From contig JAFPWH010000030.1 of the NCBI GenBank assembly GCA_017395065.1, forward strand, positions 1 through 64,000: a stretch of 64,000 bases of DNA, in the 5' to 3' direction. A program made the translations under genes and the position numbers. The DNA comes from Clostridia bacterium. GTDB lineage: Bacteria > Bacillota > Clostridia > Christensenellales > Aristaeellaceae. Of the stretch, positions 1 through 7,624 are shown in pieces. The notes under the pieces are model-generated. The model ran no database searches. It was given only the letters and a program-made list of their open reading frames with translations, and was not told where the DNA came from. How positions within the stretch are numbered: position 1 is the first letter of the stretch; the number at the start of each line of letters is the position of its first letter.

Positions 1-1143
1 AAAAGTATACGCCGGAATCTTCGTTACGCCTTCAGGAATACTGATGCTTGTTAACTGCGGGCATCCATAAAACGGGGAGAGTGATCCGTTGATGCTCGTT
101 AAACTCCTTGGGTAATTCACTGCTGTTAAGGATGTGCAGCCTTCAAATGCAGCTGCGCTCATGCTGGTTACGCTGTCCGGAATGTGTATGCTCGTTAGGG
201 ATGAACAATTCAAAAAAACTCCGTTGTTTATCGTTGTTATTCCTTCAGGTATGTTAATGCTTACAAGATTGCTGCATCCATCAAAAGAATAAGAACCTAT
301 TTCTGTAACAGTTGATGGTATCTCTATCGAAATTAAGCCGATGCATCCAGAAAAAGCTTTGAAGCCTATCTCTGTTACTGTAGACGGTATTTCTATCGAC
401 GTTAAGCTGCTCATTCTGTCAAAAGTATATTCTGGTATCTTAATTATGCCTTCCGGAATGCTCATGCTTGTTAACTGCGGGCATCCATAAAACGGGGAGA
501 GTGATCCGTTGATGCTCGTTAAACTCCTTGGATAATTCACTGCTGTTAAGGATGTGCAGCCTTCAAATGCAGCCGCGCTCATGCTGGTTACGCTGTCTGG
601 AATGTGTATGCTCGTTAGATTCGTGTGATTCCAAAAGGCACTCGATGCTATCGAAACAACTCTTCTATTGTCTGAATCCGTGTGCGGGATCACGATCTTT
701 GTATCACTTCCAATATACCCTGTAACTGAACAAGTTGCATCGTCGATCGCGCTGAAGGTGAAGTCTTCAACATTGCTGGCATTGTGCTCGAATGAGAGGT
801 TTGCGTGGCGGTCGAAATACGCGCTGGCCGAAGTCCATTCCGGGCCATACCCAACGACGGCATCACAGCCCTCAAATGCGTCATCGGCTATATATGTTAT
901 TGTGTTTGGCAGGTAGATTCTTGTCAGCGAACTGTTAGCAAATGCTTTCGACCCAATCTCTGTAATCCCCTCCGGCAAAACGACCTCGTCCAGCGAGGCA
1001 TCGCCGTAGAACGCGCGCTCTTCGATCACATTCAGCGAAGACGGCAAGTAAAGCATGTCTTCCGCAGATGCGCTCAAAACGCCGAGCGCGAGCAGGAGAA
1101 GGAGCGAAAAAATCAACGCAAAGGCACGGGCTGCATGTTTCAT
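1..1143 (-). CDS. BspA-like leucine-rich repeat secreted protein (C-terminus beyond window)
   Basis: The frame is open from the ATG at 1143 to the left edge, giving 381 residues without a stop. Residues 1-29 form a signal peptide (Lys/His/Arg start, Leu-rich core, end near SASAED). After it come repeats of about 23 residues with the pattern LTSIxIPxxVTxIxxxAFxGC, typical of BspA/Treponema-type repeats in surface adhesins. A linker without clear repeats covers residues about 85-150. An SD-like GGAGGCT lies just upstream of the ATG. Codon use is split: the first ~110 codons are GC-rich like the rest of the window, while the later repeats use many TTA, ATA and ACA codons. Two repeat blocks are almost identical at DNA level. 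The role is probably surface attachment; the ligand is unknown. Confidence 0.85.
   Translation of the reverse strand, partial: MKHAARAFALIFSLLLLLALGVLSASAEDMLYLPSSLNVIEERAFYGDASLDEVVLPEGITEIGSKAFANSSLTRIYLPNTITYIADDAFEGCDAVVGYGPEWTSASAYFDRHANLSFEHNASNVEDFTFSAIDDATCSVTGYIGSDTKIVIPHTDSDNRRVVSIASSAFWNHTNLTSIHIPDSVTSMSAAAFEGCTSLTAVNYPRSLTSINGSLSPFYGCPQLTSMSIPEGIIKIPEYTFDRMSSLTSIEIPSTVTEIGFKAFSGCIGLISIEIPSTVTEIGSYSFDGCSNLVSINIPEGITTINNGVFLNCSSLTSIHIPDSVTSMSAAAFEGCTSLTAVNYPRSLTSINGSLSPFYGCPQLTSISIPEGVTKIPAYTF
44..197. repeat. Near-identical 154-bp repeat, copy 1 (copy 2 at 464-617)
   Basis: Positions 44-197 match 464-617 at an offset of exactly 420 bp (140 codons). I count three mismatches, at 112, 154 and 178 of the first copy. 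Both copies lie in the same frame of the leucine-rich repeat gene and encode the same repeats. The flanks diverge sharply on both sides, which points to recent duplication or gene conversion. Confidence 0.9.
464..617. repeat. Near-identical 154-bp repeat, copy 2
   Basis: Second copy of the block at 44-197, in frame inside the leucine-rich repeat gene. Confidence 0.9.
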
Positions 1144-1421
1144 GAAAGAGCCTCCCTGTATTAAATAATCCGCATTCGATTGTATATTGTCACAAGCATG
1201 ATTATAGAGCAAAAACGCATGTGCGTCAAGCGCATCGACAGAATCAAAAAAGTCGAAATTACGACGTCTATGAGACCCCGGAACAGCCAAATGATCGTCC
1301 GGGAATTCGGAACGGTTTTACAGGCAGGCAATCTGCGTTATTGCATTTCCGAAAGCACACCGCTTCGGGTTGAATCGGCACGCCTCCCGGCCGTTCTTCG
1401 TACACGGGCGATGATAATCTG
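1144..1421. other. Intergenic region, no supported gene
   Basis: This stretch separates the start of the repeat protein from the terminator of the minus-strand transport operon. It holds the ribosome-binding site of the repeat gene (about 1149-1155). I see no convincing promoter. A short plus-strand frame at 1180-1422 has no ribosome-binding site and no recognisable product. Confidence 0.6.
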
Positions 1422-1459
1422 AAGGCGCAGGAGACATCCGGCAGATGTTCCTGCGCCTT
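1422..1459 (-). terminator. Hairpin terminator after the ABC ATPase gene
   Basis: The arms AAGGCGCAGGA (1422-1432) and TCCTGCGCCTT (1449-1459) pair perfectly. An inner ACATC/GATGT stem extends the hairpin. It lies just downstream of the minus-strand stop codon at 1496. The trailing U-tract is weak. Confidence 0.55.
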
Positions 1460-1495
1460 TGGGATTGTGATGGGAATCGGGTCGGACGGCTTGGG

Positions 1496-2839
1496 TTACA
1501 GCTTCACCGATCCGTTGGAGATCATGCGGCCGTTTTCACGGCTGAAGAGCATGATGTTGTCTCCGGAGAAGGAGAGGCGCACCTTCTGGCCGATCTTGTA
1601 TACCACGCCGCCGAACACCACGGCGGTGAGCAGGAAATTGCCCACGCGGATGCGCACGGTGGTTTCCATACCGGTGGGCATGGCGCTGAACACTTCGCCC
1701 TCGACGGCGCCGTCGTCGCCGATGTAAATGAATTCAGGCCGCACGCCCAGCACGAAATCGCTGCGGGTGGGCGTTGGACGTTCGTCGCCGTCGTCCTCAA
1801 CCTTGGCGATATTGTACCTGAAAACGGAATCCTTGTTGGTCTTCTCCACATAGCCGGGCAGCTTGGCCTTGGCTTCCGCCGCGGCGCGCATCTCGGCCTG
1901 GTTCTGATCGTCCTTTGCGTACCAATCGGCGATTTTCAGGCCGCCCCGGGGTGTGAAGGCCGCTTTAATGCCGCCCAGAATGCTGAGATCCAGCGTATCG
2001 CCGGTTTGAGTGCCGGAGGCTTCGATAAAGTTCACCGCGGGGTTGCCCACAAAGTCCGCGACGAAGAGGTTGTTGGGCTTGTTGTACACCGTCAGCGGCT
2101 CGTCGTACTGCTGCAAAACGCCGTTGTCGATCAGGCAGATGCGGGTGGCCAGCGTCATTGCCTCCATCTGGTCGTGGGTAACGTACACGAAGGTGGAGCC
2201 GGTGGACAGGTGCAGACGCTGCAGCTCGGAGCGCATCTCAAGGCGCAGCTTGGCGTCCAGGTTGCTCAGGGGCTCGTCCATCAGCAGCACCCGGGGACCC
2301 GGCGCCAGTGTGCGGGCGATGGCCACGCGCTGCTGCTGACCGCCGGACAGCTCGCTGGGATAGCGGTCCATGAACTGGCCGATCTTTACGATCGCGCTGA
2401 CGCGCTCCACGACGCGCCTGATCTCGTCTTTTTTCAGCTTGCGGACGGGCTCCTTGCCGGTGGGATCGAACTCTACCTCGCCCCGCTCGTTGACCCGCGC
2501 GCCGGATTCGTTGATGTTGGACAGGCCGAAGGCGATGTTCTGGTACACCGTCATGTTGGGCCAGAGTGCGTAGTTCTGGAACAGAAAGCCCACGCGCCGC
2601 TTGTTGGGCGGAACGTTGATGCCCTGATCGCTGTCGAACACGGGTACGCCGTCGATGGTGATGCGGCCTTCCGTGGGGGTCTCCAGACCCGCGATCATGC
2701 GCAGGGTGGTGGTCTTGCCGCAGCCGGAAGGGCCCAGAAGCGTCACAAAGGCATTATCCTCAATGGTCAGATCCAAATGCTCCACGGCATAATAGCCGCC
2801 CCAGCGCTTGGAAACGTCCCGTAATTCAATTCTTGCCAT
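1496..2839 (-). CDS. ABC transporter ATP-binding protein (MalK/UgpC/FbpC type)
   Basis: This 447-residue cytoplasmic ATPase powers the importer encoded upstream. Visible motifs are Walker A GPSGCGKTT (36-44), Q-loop Gln88, signature LSGGQ (164-168), Walker B VLLMDE (184-189) and switch His222. The C-terminal third is the TOBE/MOI regulatory region seen in CUT1 and iron/polyamine-type ATPases. A charged insert of about 25 residues (110-135) is not usual for MalK. The gene is last in a minus-strand operon, 23 nt after the fused permease, and is followed by a hairpin. The set (one fused permease, an AfuA/FutA-like binding protein, one ATPase) matches FbpABC/AfuABC systems. The nearby LacI gene makes a sugar or sugar phosphate more likely than iron, but the substrate cannot be read from sequence. 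Confidence 0.93.
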   Translation of the reverse strand: MARIELRDVSKRWGGYYAVEHLDLTIEDNAFVTLLGPSGCGKTTTLRMIAGLETPTEGRITIDGVPVFDSDQGINVPPNKRRVGFLFQNYALWPNMTVYQNIAFGLSNINESGARVNERGEVEFDPTGKEPVRKLKKDEIRRVVERVSAIVKIGQFMDRYPSELSGGQQQRVAIARTLAPGPRVLLMDEPLSNLDAKLRLEMRSELQRLHLSTGSTFVYVTHDQMEAMTLATRICLIDNGVLQQYDEPLTVYNKPNNLFVADFVGNPAVNFIEASGTQTGDTLDLSILGGIKAAFTPRGGLKIADWYAKDDQNQAEMRAAAEAKAKLPGYVEKTNKDSVFRYNIAKVEDDGDERPTPTRSDFVLGVRPEFIYIGDDGAVEGEVFSAMPTGMETTVRIRVGNFLLTAVVFGGVVYKIGQKVRLSFSGDNIMLFSRENGRMISNGSVKL

Positions 2840-2862
2840 AATCTTTCATCCTCCGCTTTGCG

Positions 2863-4746
2863 TTATTTGCCGCCGATGCCCGCGTCCAGGCTGGCGCCGG
2901 TCAGCTTGTTCACCAGCGTGTTGCACACCAGGATCACCACGATCAGTATCAGGTTGATGCCGCTGGAGAAGGCGTACAGGCCCATTTCGTCGAAGTAGTC
3001 CATCAGGGTGGTGATGATCAGATCCTGACGGCACAGAAGCATGAACAGCGTAAGTTCTCTCAAGCAGGTCATGAAGGGCAGAAGATACCCGCTGATGATG
3101 CTGGACTTCTGAATTGGGATGATGATCTGCACCATGCGCCGCCACCAGGGGATGTCCTGAATGATGGCAGCCTCCTCGATTTCGCCGGACAGCTGCATCA
3201 TGGAATTCAGGGAGCTTCGGCTGGCGAAGGGGATGTACTTGACCGTACCGGCCAGGATCAGCAAAAGGAACGTATTGAAGATTCCCAGGTTTGAGCCCAC
3301 GACGAAGAAGGCGATGCCCACCGCCAGGGACGGCATGAGGTAGGGCAGGAAGGCGACGTTGTTGACGTACCCCGCCCATTTGCTGCGGCGGTTTTTGCTG
3401 ACGCAGTAGCCGACAAGCGTACCTATGGTGCCCGCGACCAGGGCGCAGCAGACCGCCACGATCATCGTGCCGCCGAAGGCCCGCCAGATGTCGGAATTGT
3501 ACAGTATGCCGAACTGGCCGTAAATGCCGTTTTCCGATACGTTTTCAGCTGTGAGCCACCATTTGGTGGTCAGATGGCCGGCGATGCCGTTTGTAAGGAA
3601 GGAATAATCGCCGGGGTTGGGCAGGAAGGTCTCGATGGCGAAAAGTATGATGGGCAGTATGCCGGAGAACAGCGTGGTCAGCACGAAAACGGTCGACAAA
3701 ATGTACTTGCCCACGCCCAGATTCACCAGACTGCTCTGGCCGGATTTGCCGGTGACGGTGGTGAAGTTCTTGCGTCCGGAAGTCGTCTTCTGGTTGACGA
3801 TCAGGATCAGGAAGCCGAAGAGCATCATGATCACCGCCAGTATGCTGGCTTCGCCCACGCGGTCGATGCGCATGCCCACGTACTGGGTGGACAGCGTGCT
3901 CAGACCCAGATAGTGCGGTATGGGATAGGAGCCCATGGCGCTCGAGAACACCAACAGGATGGTGGACAGTATGGCGGGCTTTACAAGGGGCAGGGTCACC
4001 CGCAGGAAGGTCTTCCACCGGGGCGTGTTCAGTATGGTCGCGGCTTCTTCGAGGTTCGCGTCCATGTTGCGGAAAATGCCGCCGATGAGGATGTAGGCAA
4101 AAGGCGCATAGTGCAGCGCCAGCACGACCGACACCGGGAACAGACCCTCGCACCACCACTGGGGCATATTCACGCCCAGCACGGAAGCGAACAGGCCGTC
4201 GCTGCCGCCGGTGACGGCGTTGCTGAAGAACAGGTTGCGCCAGATGATGGCCAGCGTCCACTGGGGCATGATGTAGGGGAATATAAAGATGGAGCTTAAG
4301 TACTTCTTGAGTTTCAGATTGGTGCGCGTCACCAGATAGGCGAATATTCCGCCGTAGAGGATGGAGCCCACGCAGGCGAAAATGCTGATGAGAACGGAAT
4401 TGAGCAGCGGCGTCCACAGATACGTCTTGGCCACGGACAGCTCGATGCGCTGCCGGCCGTGCCGCGTGATGTTGACCCCGGTGAACAGGTCGGTCCAGTT
4501 AAAGGTGGTGTAATCGTCGCCCAGCACTTCAAACTGTGCGCTCTTGGCGTCTTCGGCAGCGTCTACGGTGCCGGGGTGTACGGAGACCGTGTCCTTCAGA
4601 ATGGTGACCATGGGATAGACCGTGGTGACGGTCAGTATGATCCCCAGCATCAGCAGAATGAAATTCTGCGGCTTGGACAGATAGGTCCATATTTTGTTGA
4701 GCTTTTTCCGGAAAGCGCTCGGCTTTCGCAGTACGGTAACAGACAA
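2863..4746 (-). CDS. ABC transporter permease, two fused MetI domains (AfuB/FbpB type)
   Basis: This 627-residue membrane protein carries two permease halves in one chain, so one copy can supply the whole channel. EAA coupling loops are visible at residues 233-257 (EEAATILN...) and 524-548 (EEAAIIQD...), each followed by hydrophobic helices. An extracytoplasmic loop of about 60 residues follows the first helix (30-48). The start is TTG at 4746, preceded by an AAGGGGGAAGGG Shine-Dalgarno stretch. It lies between the binding-protein gene, with a hairpin in that gap, and the ATPase gene. Fused permeases of this kind are typical of FbpABC/AfuABC-type importers for ferric iron or sugar phosphates. 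Function as an importer is firm; the cargo is inferred only from context. Confidence 0.92.
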   Translation of the reverse strand: MSVTVLRKPSAFRKKLNKIWTYLSKPQNFILLMLGIILTVTTVYPMVTILKDTVSVHPGTVDAAEDAKSAQFEVLGDDYTTFNWTDLFTGVNITRHGRQRIELSVAKTYLWTPLLNSVLISIFACVGSILYGGIFAYLVTRTNLKLKKYLSSIFIFPYIMPQWTLAIIWRNLFFSNAVTGGSDGLFASVLGVNMPQWWCEGLFPVSVVLALHYAPFAYILIGGIFRNMDANLEEAATILNTPRWKTFLRVTLPLVKPAILSTILLVFSSAMGSYPIPHYLGLSTLSTQYVGMRIDRVGEASILAVIMMLFGFLILIVNQKTTSGRKNFTTVTGKSGQSSLVNLGVGKYILSTVFVLTTLFSGILPIILFAIETFLPNPGDYSFLTNGIAGHLTTKWWLTAENVSENGIYGQFGILYNSDIWRAFGGTMIVAVCCALVAGTIGTLVGYCVSKNRRSKWAGYVNNVAFLPYLMPSLAVGIAFFVVGSNLGIFNTFLLLILAGTVKYIPFASRSSLNSMMQLSGEIEEAAIIQDIPWWRRMVQIIIPIQKSSIISGYLLPFMTCLRELTLFMLLCRQDLIITTLMDYFDEMGLYAFSSGINLILIVVILVCNTLVNKLTGASLDAGIGGK

Positions 4747-4799
4747 TGCCCTTCCCCCTTTTCAGAATGATGCGAATTGGCTGTGGCACTGACAAGAAA

Positions 4800-4835
4800 G
4801 GGCGGTGAGCCGGGTGTTAAACCGACGCGCCGCCC
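4800..4835 (-). terminator. Intercistronic hairpin between binding protein and permease genes
   Basis: GGGCGG/CCGCCC arms (4830-4835 and 4800-4805) are followed on the minus strand by TTTCTT. Such partial terminators commonly keep the binding protein more abundant than the membrane parts. Confidence 0.5.
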
Positions 4836-4857
4836 GCATCGCGATGGTGACAGAAAA

Positions 4858-6147
4858 TTACTTGCCGGCTACGATACCGTCGATCCAGGCGCTCATTTTG
4901 CCGGATACGGAGGCGCAGTAGGCGGGATCCTCGACTACCAGCTGGCCGTCGTTTAACCACCAGTCGTAGCCGCGGTCGTTCTTGGCGTCATAGGTGTTCA
5001 CGCCGTCCACATAGCCGTCCTGGCTGTGGTCCTGCATGCAGGCCGCAACGGGAGCGTAACCGCCCATGTCCTTGCCCCAGGCATAGAAGCCTTCAGAGGT
5101 GGTGGTCATGAAAGCGATGAGCGCGCAGGCGGTCCAGGGCAGGGGGCTGGTCTTGGTCAGCATCACGTAATGCTTGTAGGCATAGCCGCCGATGCCGGTG
5201 TAGCCGTCCTGATAGGCAGCAACGGTGATGTTGTTCACGGAAGACTCGGCGGTCTCCTCGATGCTGCGCAGCTTGGAGTACACCAGAAGGCCGGTCTGGC
5301 CGGCGGCGGACTTGGTCACCAGGGTGTTGCAGATGGGGCCGTCGTCGGTTTCCTGATTGTACTGGTCGCACCAGAGCAGCACCCAGGTCAGGCCGTAGTT
5401 GGCGTTTTCGGCGGTGAGGCCCAGATCCTTGACGTCCAGCTTCATGTCTTCGATCAGCGCGTCGTATTCCTCGTTCTTGCCGTCCCAGGCTTCATAGGCT
5501 TCCTTGGCCCAGTTGGAGTACTTTTCGCTGGTCATCATGTACAGGAAGTTCTTGCCGACGGGCTCGCTGTTTACGCCCATGAACAGGGGCGCTTCGCCGT
5601 CCGCAACGAAATCCCACATGTTGGTGTAGGTCTTGTCGCCCAGGTTGTTGAACATGAATACCTTGTTCAGCGTCTGCAGCGCCAGGGGATTTTCGTTGTT
5701 CTCCTTGGCAACGTCTTCGGCCTCAGCCCACTCCTTGGGAACGAAGTTGAGCAGGTAGCCGGTGTCCAGCATCTTGCTCTGGATCTGGTTGCCGTCCTGG
5801 ATCAGCGTCATGGAGATCTCGTGGTTGGCGCTGTTGACGTCGGCGTCCAGCTGGGCGAAGATATTGTTGTTCTTGGGCTGCTGCCAGCTGAATTCCAGCG
5901 TGTAGGAGGGATCGATCTTCTGCAGCTCTTCGATGAACAGGGGCAGTACGGACTTGCCGCGGCTGGAATTGCCTACGGCGTTGAAGGTCTTGCCTTTGGA
6001 TTCCTCGATGGCCTTCTTGTACAGTTCTTCATTGGTCATGGTCTGGGCCTGCGCGATGATGTCCGCCACACTCTCATCGGCCATTGCGATGGGGAGCAGG
6101 GACATGGTCAGCACGAACACCAGTGCGAGCGCGAGTAATTTTTTCAT
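4858..6147 (-). CDS. ABC transporter substrate-binding protein (AfuA/FutA-like)
   Basis: This 429-residue secreted protein starts with a signal peptide (MKKLLALALVF..., cleavage near AMADE). The mature part has the bilobed binding-protein look (SVLPLFIEELQK, early QPKNNNIF stretch, late GFYAWGKDMGGYAPV). No lipobox cysteine is present at the cleavage site, unlike most binding proteins of single-membrane bacteria. The start is ATG at 6147 with AAGAAAGGAAG (6157-6167) as ribosome-binding site. It is the first and probably most strongly expressed gene of the operon, transcribed from the promoter at 6208-6235. The ligand is unknown; sugar phosphates or ferric complexes are the known ligands of this branch. 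Confidence 0.88.
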   Translation of the reverse strand: MKKLLALALVFVLTMSLLPIAMADESVADIIAQAQTMTNEELYKKAIEESKGKTFNAVGNSSRGKSVLPLFIEELQKIDPSYTLEFSWQQPKNNNIFAQLDADVNSANHEISMTLIQDGNQIQSKMLDTGYLLNFVPKEWAEAEDVAKENNENPLALQTLNKVFMFNNLGDKTYTNMWDFVADGEAPLFMGVNSEPVGKNFLYMMTSEKYSNWAKEAYEAWDGKNEEYDALIEDMKLDVKDLGLTAENANYGLTWVLLWCDQYNQETDDGPICNTLVTKSAAGQTGLLVYSKLRSIEETAESSVNNITVAAYQDGYTGIGGYAYKHYVMLTKTSPLPWTACALIAFMTTTSEGFYAWGKDMGGYAPVAACMQDHSQDGYVDGVNTYDAKNDRGYDWWLNDGQLVVEDPAYCASVSGKMSAWIDGIVAGK

Positions 6148-6170
6148 GAGTAAACGCTTCCTTTCTTGTT

Positions 6171-6199
6171 AAACCCGGCCGTTTTTCCGGCCGGTTTCG
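6171..6199 (-). promoter_or_regulatory. GC-rich hairpin in the 5' leader of the binding-protein operon
   Basis: AAACCGGCCG and CGGCCGGGTTT pair around a short A-rich loop directly upstream of the ribosome-binding site at 6157-6167. It may stabilise the mRNA or affect ribosome entry. There is no U-run, so it is not a terminator. Confidence 0.4.
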
Positions 6200-6207
6200 T
6201 CATATCT

Positions 6208-6235
6208 ATTATACTCAAAGCGCATGAATTGTCAA
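6208..6235 (-). promoter_or_regulatory. SigA promoter of the minus-strand transport operon
   Basis: The -35 TTGACA (6235-6230), a 16-bp spacer and the -10 TATAAT (6213-6208) are perfect consensus boxes. Transcription would start near 6201, about 55 nt before the binding-protein ATG. Confidence 0.85.
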
Positions 6236-6421
6236 GGGAACGTGAAGAAATTGGTCCTGCCGGCCGTTATTTTGCGCAATTAAAAACAGCCCCGCGCGTC
6301 AGGAAACGCCAATCGATCCGCACTTCGGCTTCTTTGGAAATCTGCCGGTTTATTATCCATGGCACACCGTATACCGAACGAGGCTTCGGCCGATCGTCGC
6401 TTTGAAAATAAAACGTTTGCA

Positions 6422-6433
6422 GCAAATGTTTGC
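6422..6433. promoter_or_regulatory. LacI-type operator half-symmetric site upstream of lacI
   Basis: GCAAATGTTTGC is an inverted repeat resembling LacI-family operators, with TG instead of the usual central CG. A second half site, AAAACGTTTGC (6410-6420), lies next to it. Both sit just upstream of the lacI promoter. Confidence 0.5.
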
Positions 6434-6451
6434 AAGACTTGAAAAAGTGTA

Positions 6452-6480
6452 TTGACAACATGGCTTTTTTCGCCTATAAT
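6452..6480 (+). promoter_or_regulatory. SigA promoter of the lacI gene
   Basis: TTGACA (6452-6457), a 17-bp spacer and TATAAT (6475-6480) are perfect boxes. Transcription would start near 6487, inside the operator at 6486-6499. This rules out translation starts of lacI before that point. Confidence 0.9.
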
Positions 6481-6485
6481 GTAAA

Positions 6486-6499
6486 TGCAAACGTTTACA
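6486..6499. promoter_or_regulatory. LacI-family operator overlapping the lacI transcription start
   Basis: TGCAAACGTTTACA fits the LacI/CcpA-type consensus TGNAANCGNTNNCA, with a central CG and a near-perfect dyad. Its position at +1 argues for autorepression. Confidence 0.75.
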
Positions 6500-6543
6500 T
6501 GATGCTGGCAGAAGTCTTAGAATCCCTTAAGAAGGTGATCCCG

Positions 6544-7545
6544 ATGGTCAAACTCAAGGACATAGCCGAGGCTTGCGGCGTTTCCGTCGCTACGGTTTCA
6601 CGGGCACTGAACGGACTTACGCCGCCGGAGACGAAGAGAGCCGCCGGCATTTTGCTCAAGGCCAAAGAGCTGGGCTATTATCCCAACGCGGCGGCACGCA
6701 CACTGAAAACCAGCCGCTCGCACAACATCGGCATCCTGTACGAAGACAGGATGGATCACGAATACTTCAGCCCCCTGCTCAACGAGCTGCGCTTCGCCGC
6801 GGAAAACCTGGGCTACGACATGACCTTCATAAGGCGCTGCTCCAACAGCGAAGAGGGGGACTATCTCGACCGTGCCCGGCGAAGGAATCTTGACGGCGTG
6901 GTCGTGGTGCAGGCCGACTTCAATTCCGCAGACGTGATCCGCCTGGCCGTAAGCGCCATCCCAACCGTTATGATCGACCACGCCTACGAAAGCTGTGACT
7001 GCGTGATGAACGACAATCGCGGCAGCGTCGAAAAGATCGTGCAGGCCGTGTGGGAAAAAGGGCACCGGCGGGTGGCCATGATCCACGGGGAGGACTGCAC
7101 GGTCACGCGGGAGCGGGTCGCCGGGTTTTACAAGGCCTGCGCGGAGCTCGGGCTTCGCATCCCCGCCTCTTACGTGCGTGAAAGCCGCTTCCATTCGCCG
7201 GACATCTGCGCGGAAAGCGTAAAGGCGCTGATAAAAGAAAACGAAATCAGGCCCACCTGCATCCTCTGCCCCGACGATTTCAGCTGCCTTGGCGCGCTGA
7301 GAGCACTCAATGAAATGAATATCCGCGTCCCGCAGGACATGAGTCTGGTGGGCTACGACGGAATCCGCATGACCCAGATGGGCACGCCCCGGCTGACCAC
7401 TTACCGGCAGGACGCGGGAGAAGTCGCGCGGGCAGCCGCTTCTCTTCTGAACGAAGCGATCAACGACCCCAAGGCGCATCAAACGCGAACAGTCACCGTC
7501 AGCGGTGAACTGATCCCGGGCGAAACGCTGGGGCTTGCGCCGTAA
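6544..7545 (+). CDS. LacI-family transcriptional regulator
   Basis: This 333-residue repressor has an N-terminal helix-turn-helix (residues 2-24: KLKDIAEACGVSVATVSRAL) and a periplasmic-binding-protein-like effector domain (about 60-333) that normally binds a sugar. The start is ATG at 6544 with AAGGTGA five bases upstream. Longer in-frame extensions are excluded because the promoter lies at 6452-6480. It stands between two uptake systems: the divergent operon ending at 6147, and the glucan operon beginning 79 nt after its stop with no clear promoter in between, so lacI and the glucan genes may share a transcript. Operators at 6422-6433 and 6486-6499 suggest control of itself and probably that transcript. 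The effector is unknown; a beta-glucan oligosaccharide is a reasonable guess. Confidence 0.9.
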   Translation: MVKLKDIAEACGVSVATVSRALNGLTPPETKRAAGILLKAKELGYYPNAAARTLKTSRSHNIGILYEDRMDHEYFSPLLNELRFAAENLGYDMTFIRRCSNSEEGDYLDRARRRNLDGVVVVQADFNSADVIRLAVSAIPTVMIDHAYESCDCVMNDNRGSVEKIVQAVWEKGHRRVAMIHGEDCTVTRERVAGFYKACAELGLRIPASYVRESRFHSPDICAESVKALIKENEIRPTCILCPDDFSCLGALRALNEMNIRVPQDMSLVGYDGIRMTQMGTPRLTTYRQDAGEVARAAASLLNEAINDPKAHQTRTVTVSGELIPGETLGLAP

Positions 7546-7624
7546 AGGCGATTTCAGAATCTTTTCTGCCCTGCGGCAGAAGCGATATAAAACGTACCCA
7601 AGAACAATTTTAGGAGGAAGAGAC

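Noticed and set aside
1180-1422. 80-codon plus-strand frame in the intergenic region
   Set aside because: No ribosome-binding site, no signal or domain, and it runs into a terminator hairpin.
1445-2824. 459-codon plus-strand frame opposite the ABC ATPase gene
   Set aside because: Antisense frame caused by GC-rich third positions. The minus strand encodes a complete ATPase with all motifs.
6430-6543. N-terminal extension of the LacI regulator
   Set aside because: The region contains the promoter and operator; the translated extension has no family similarity.
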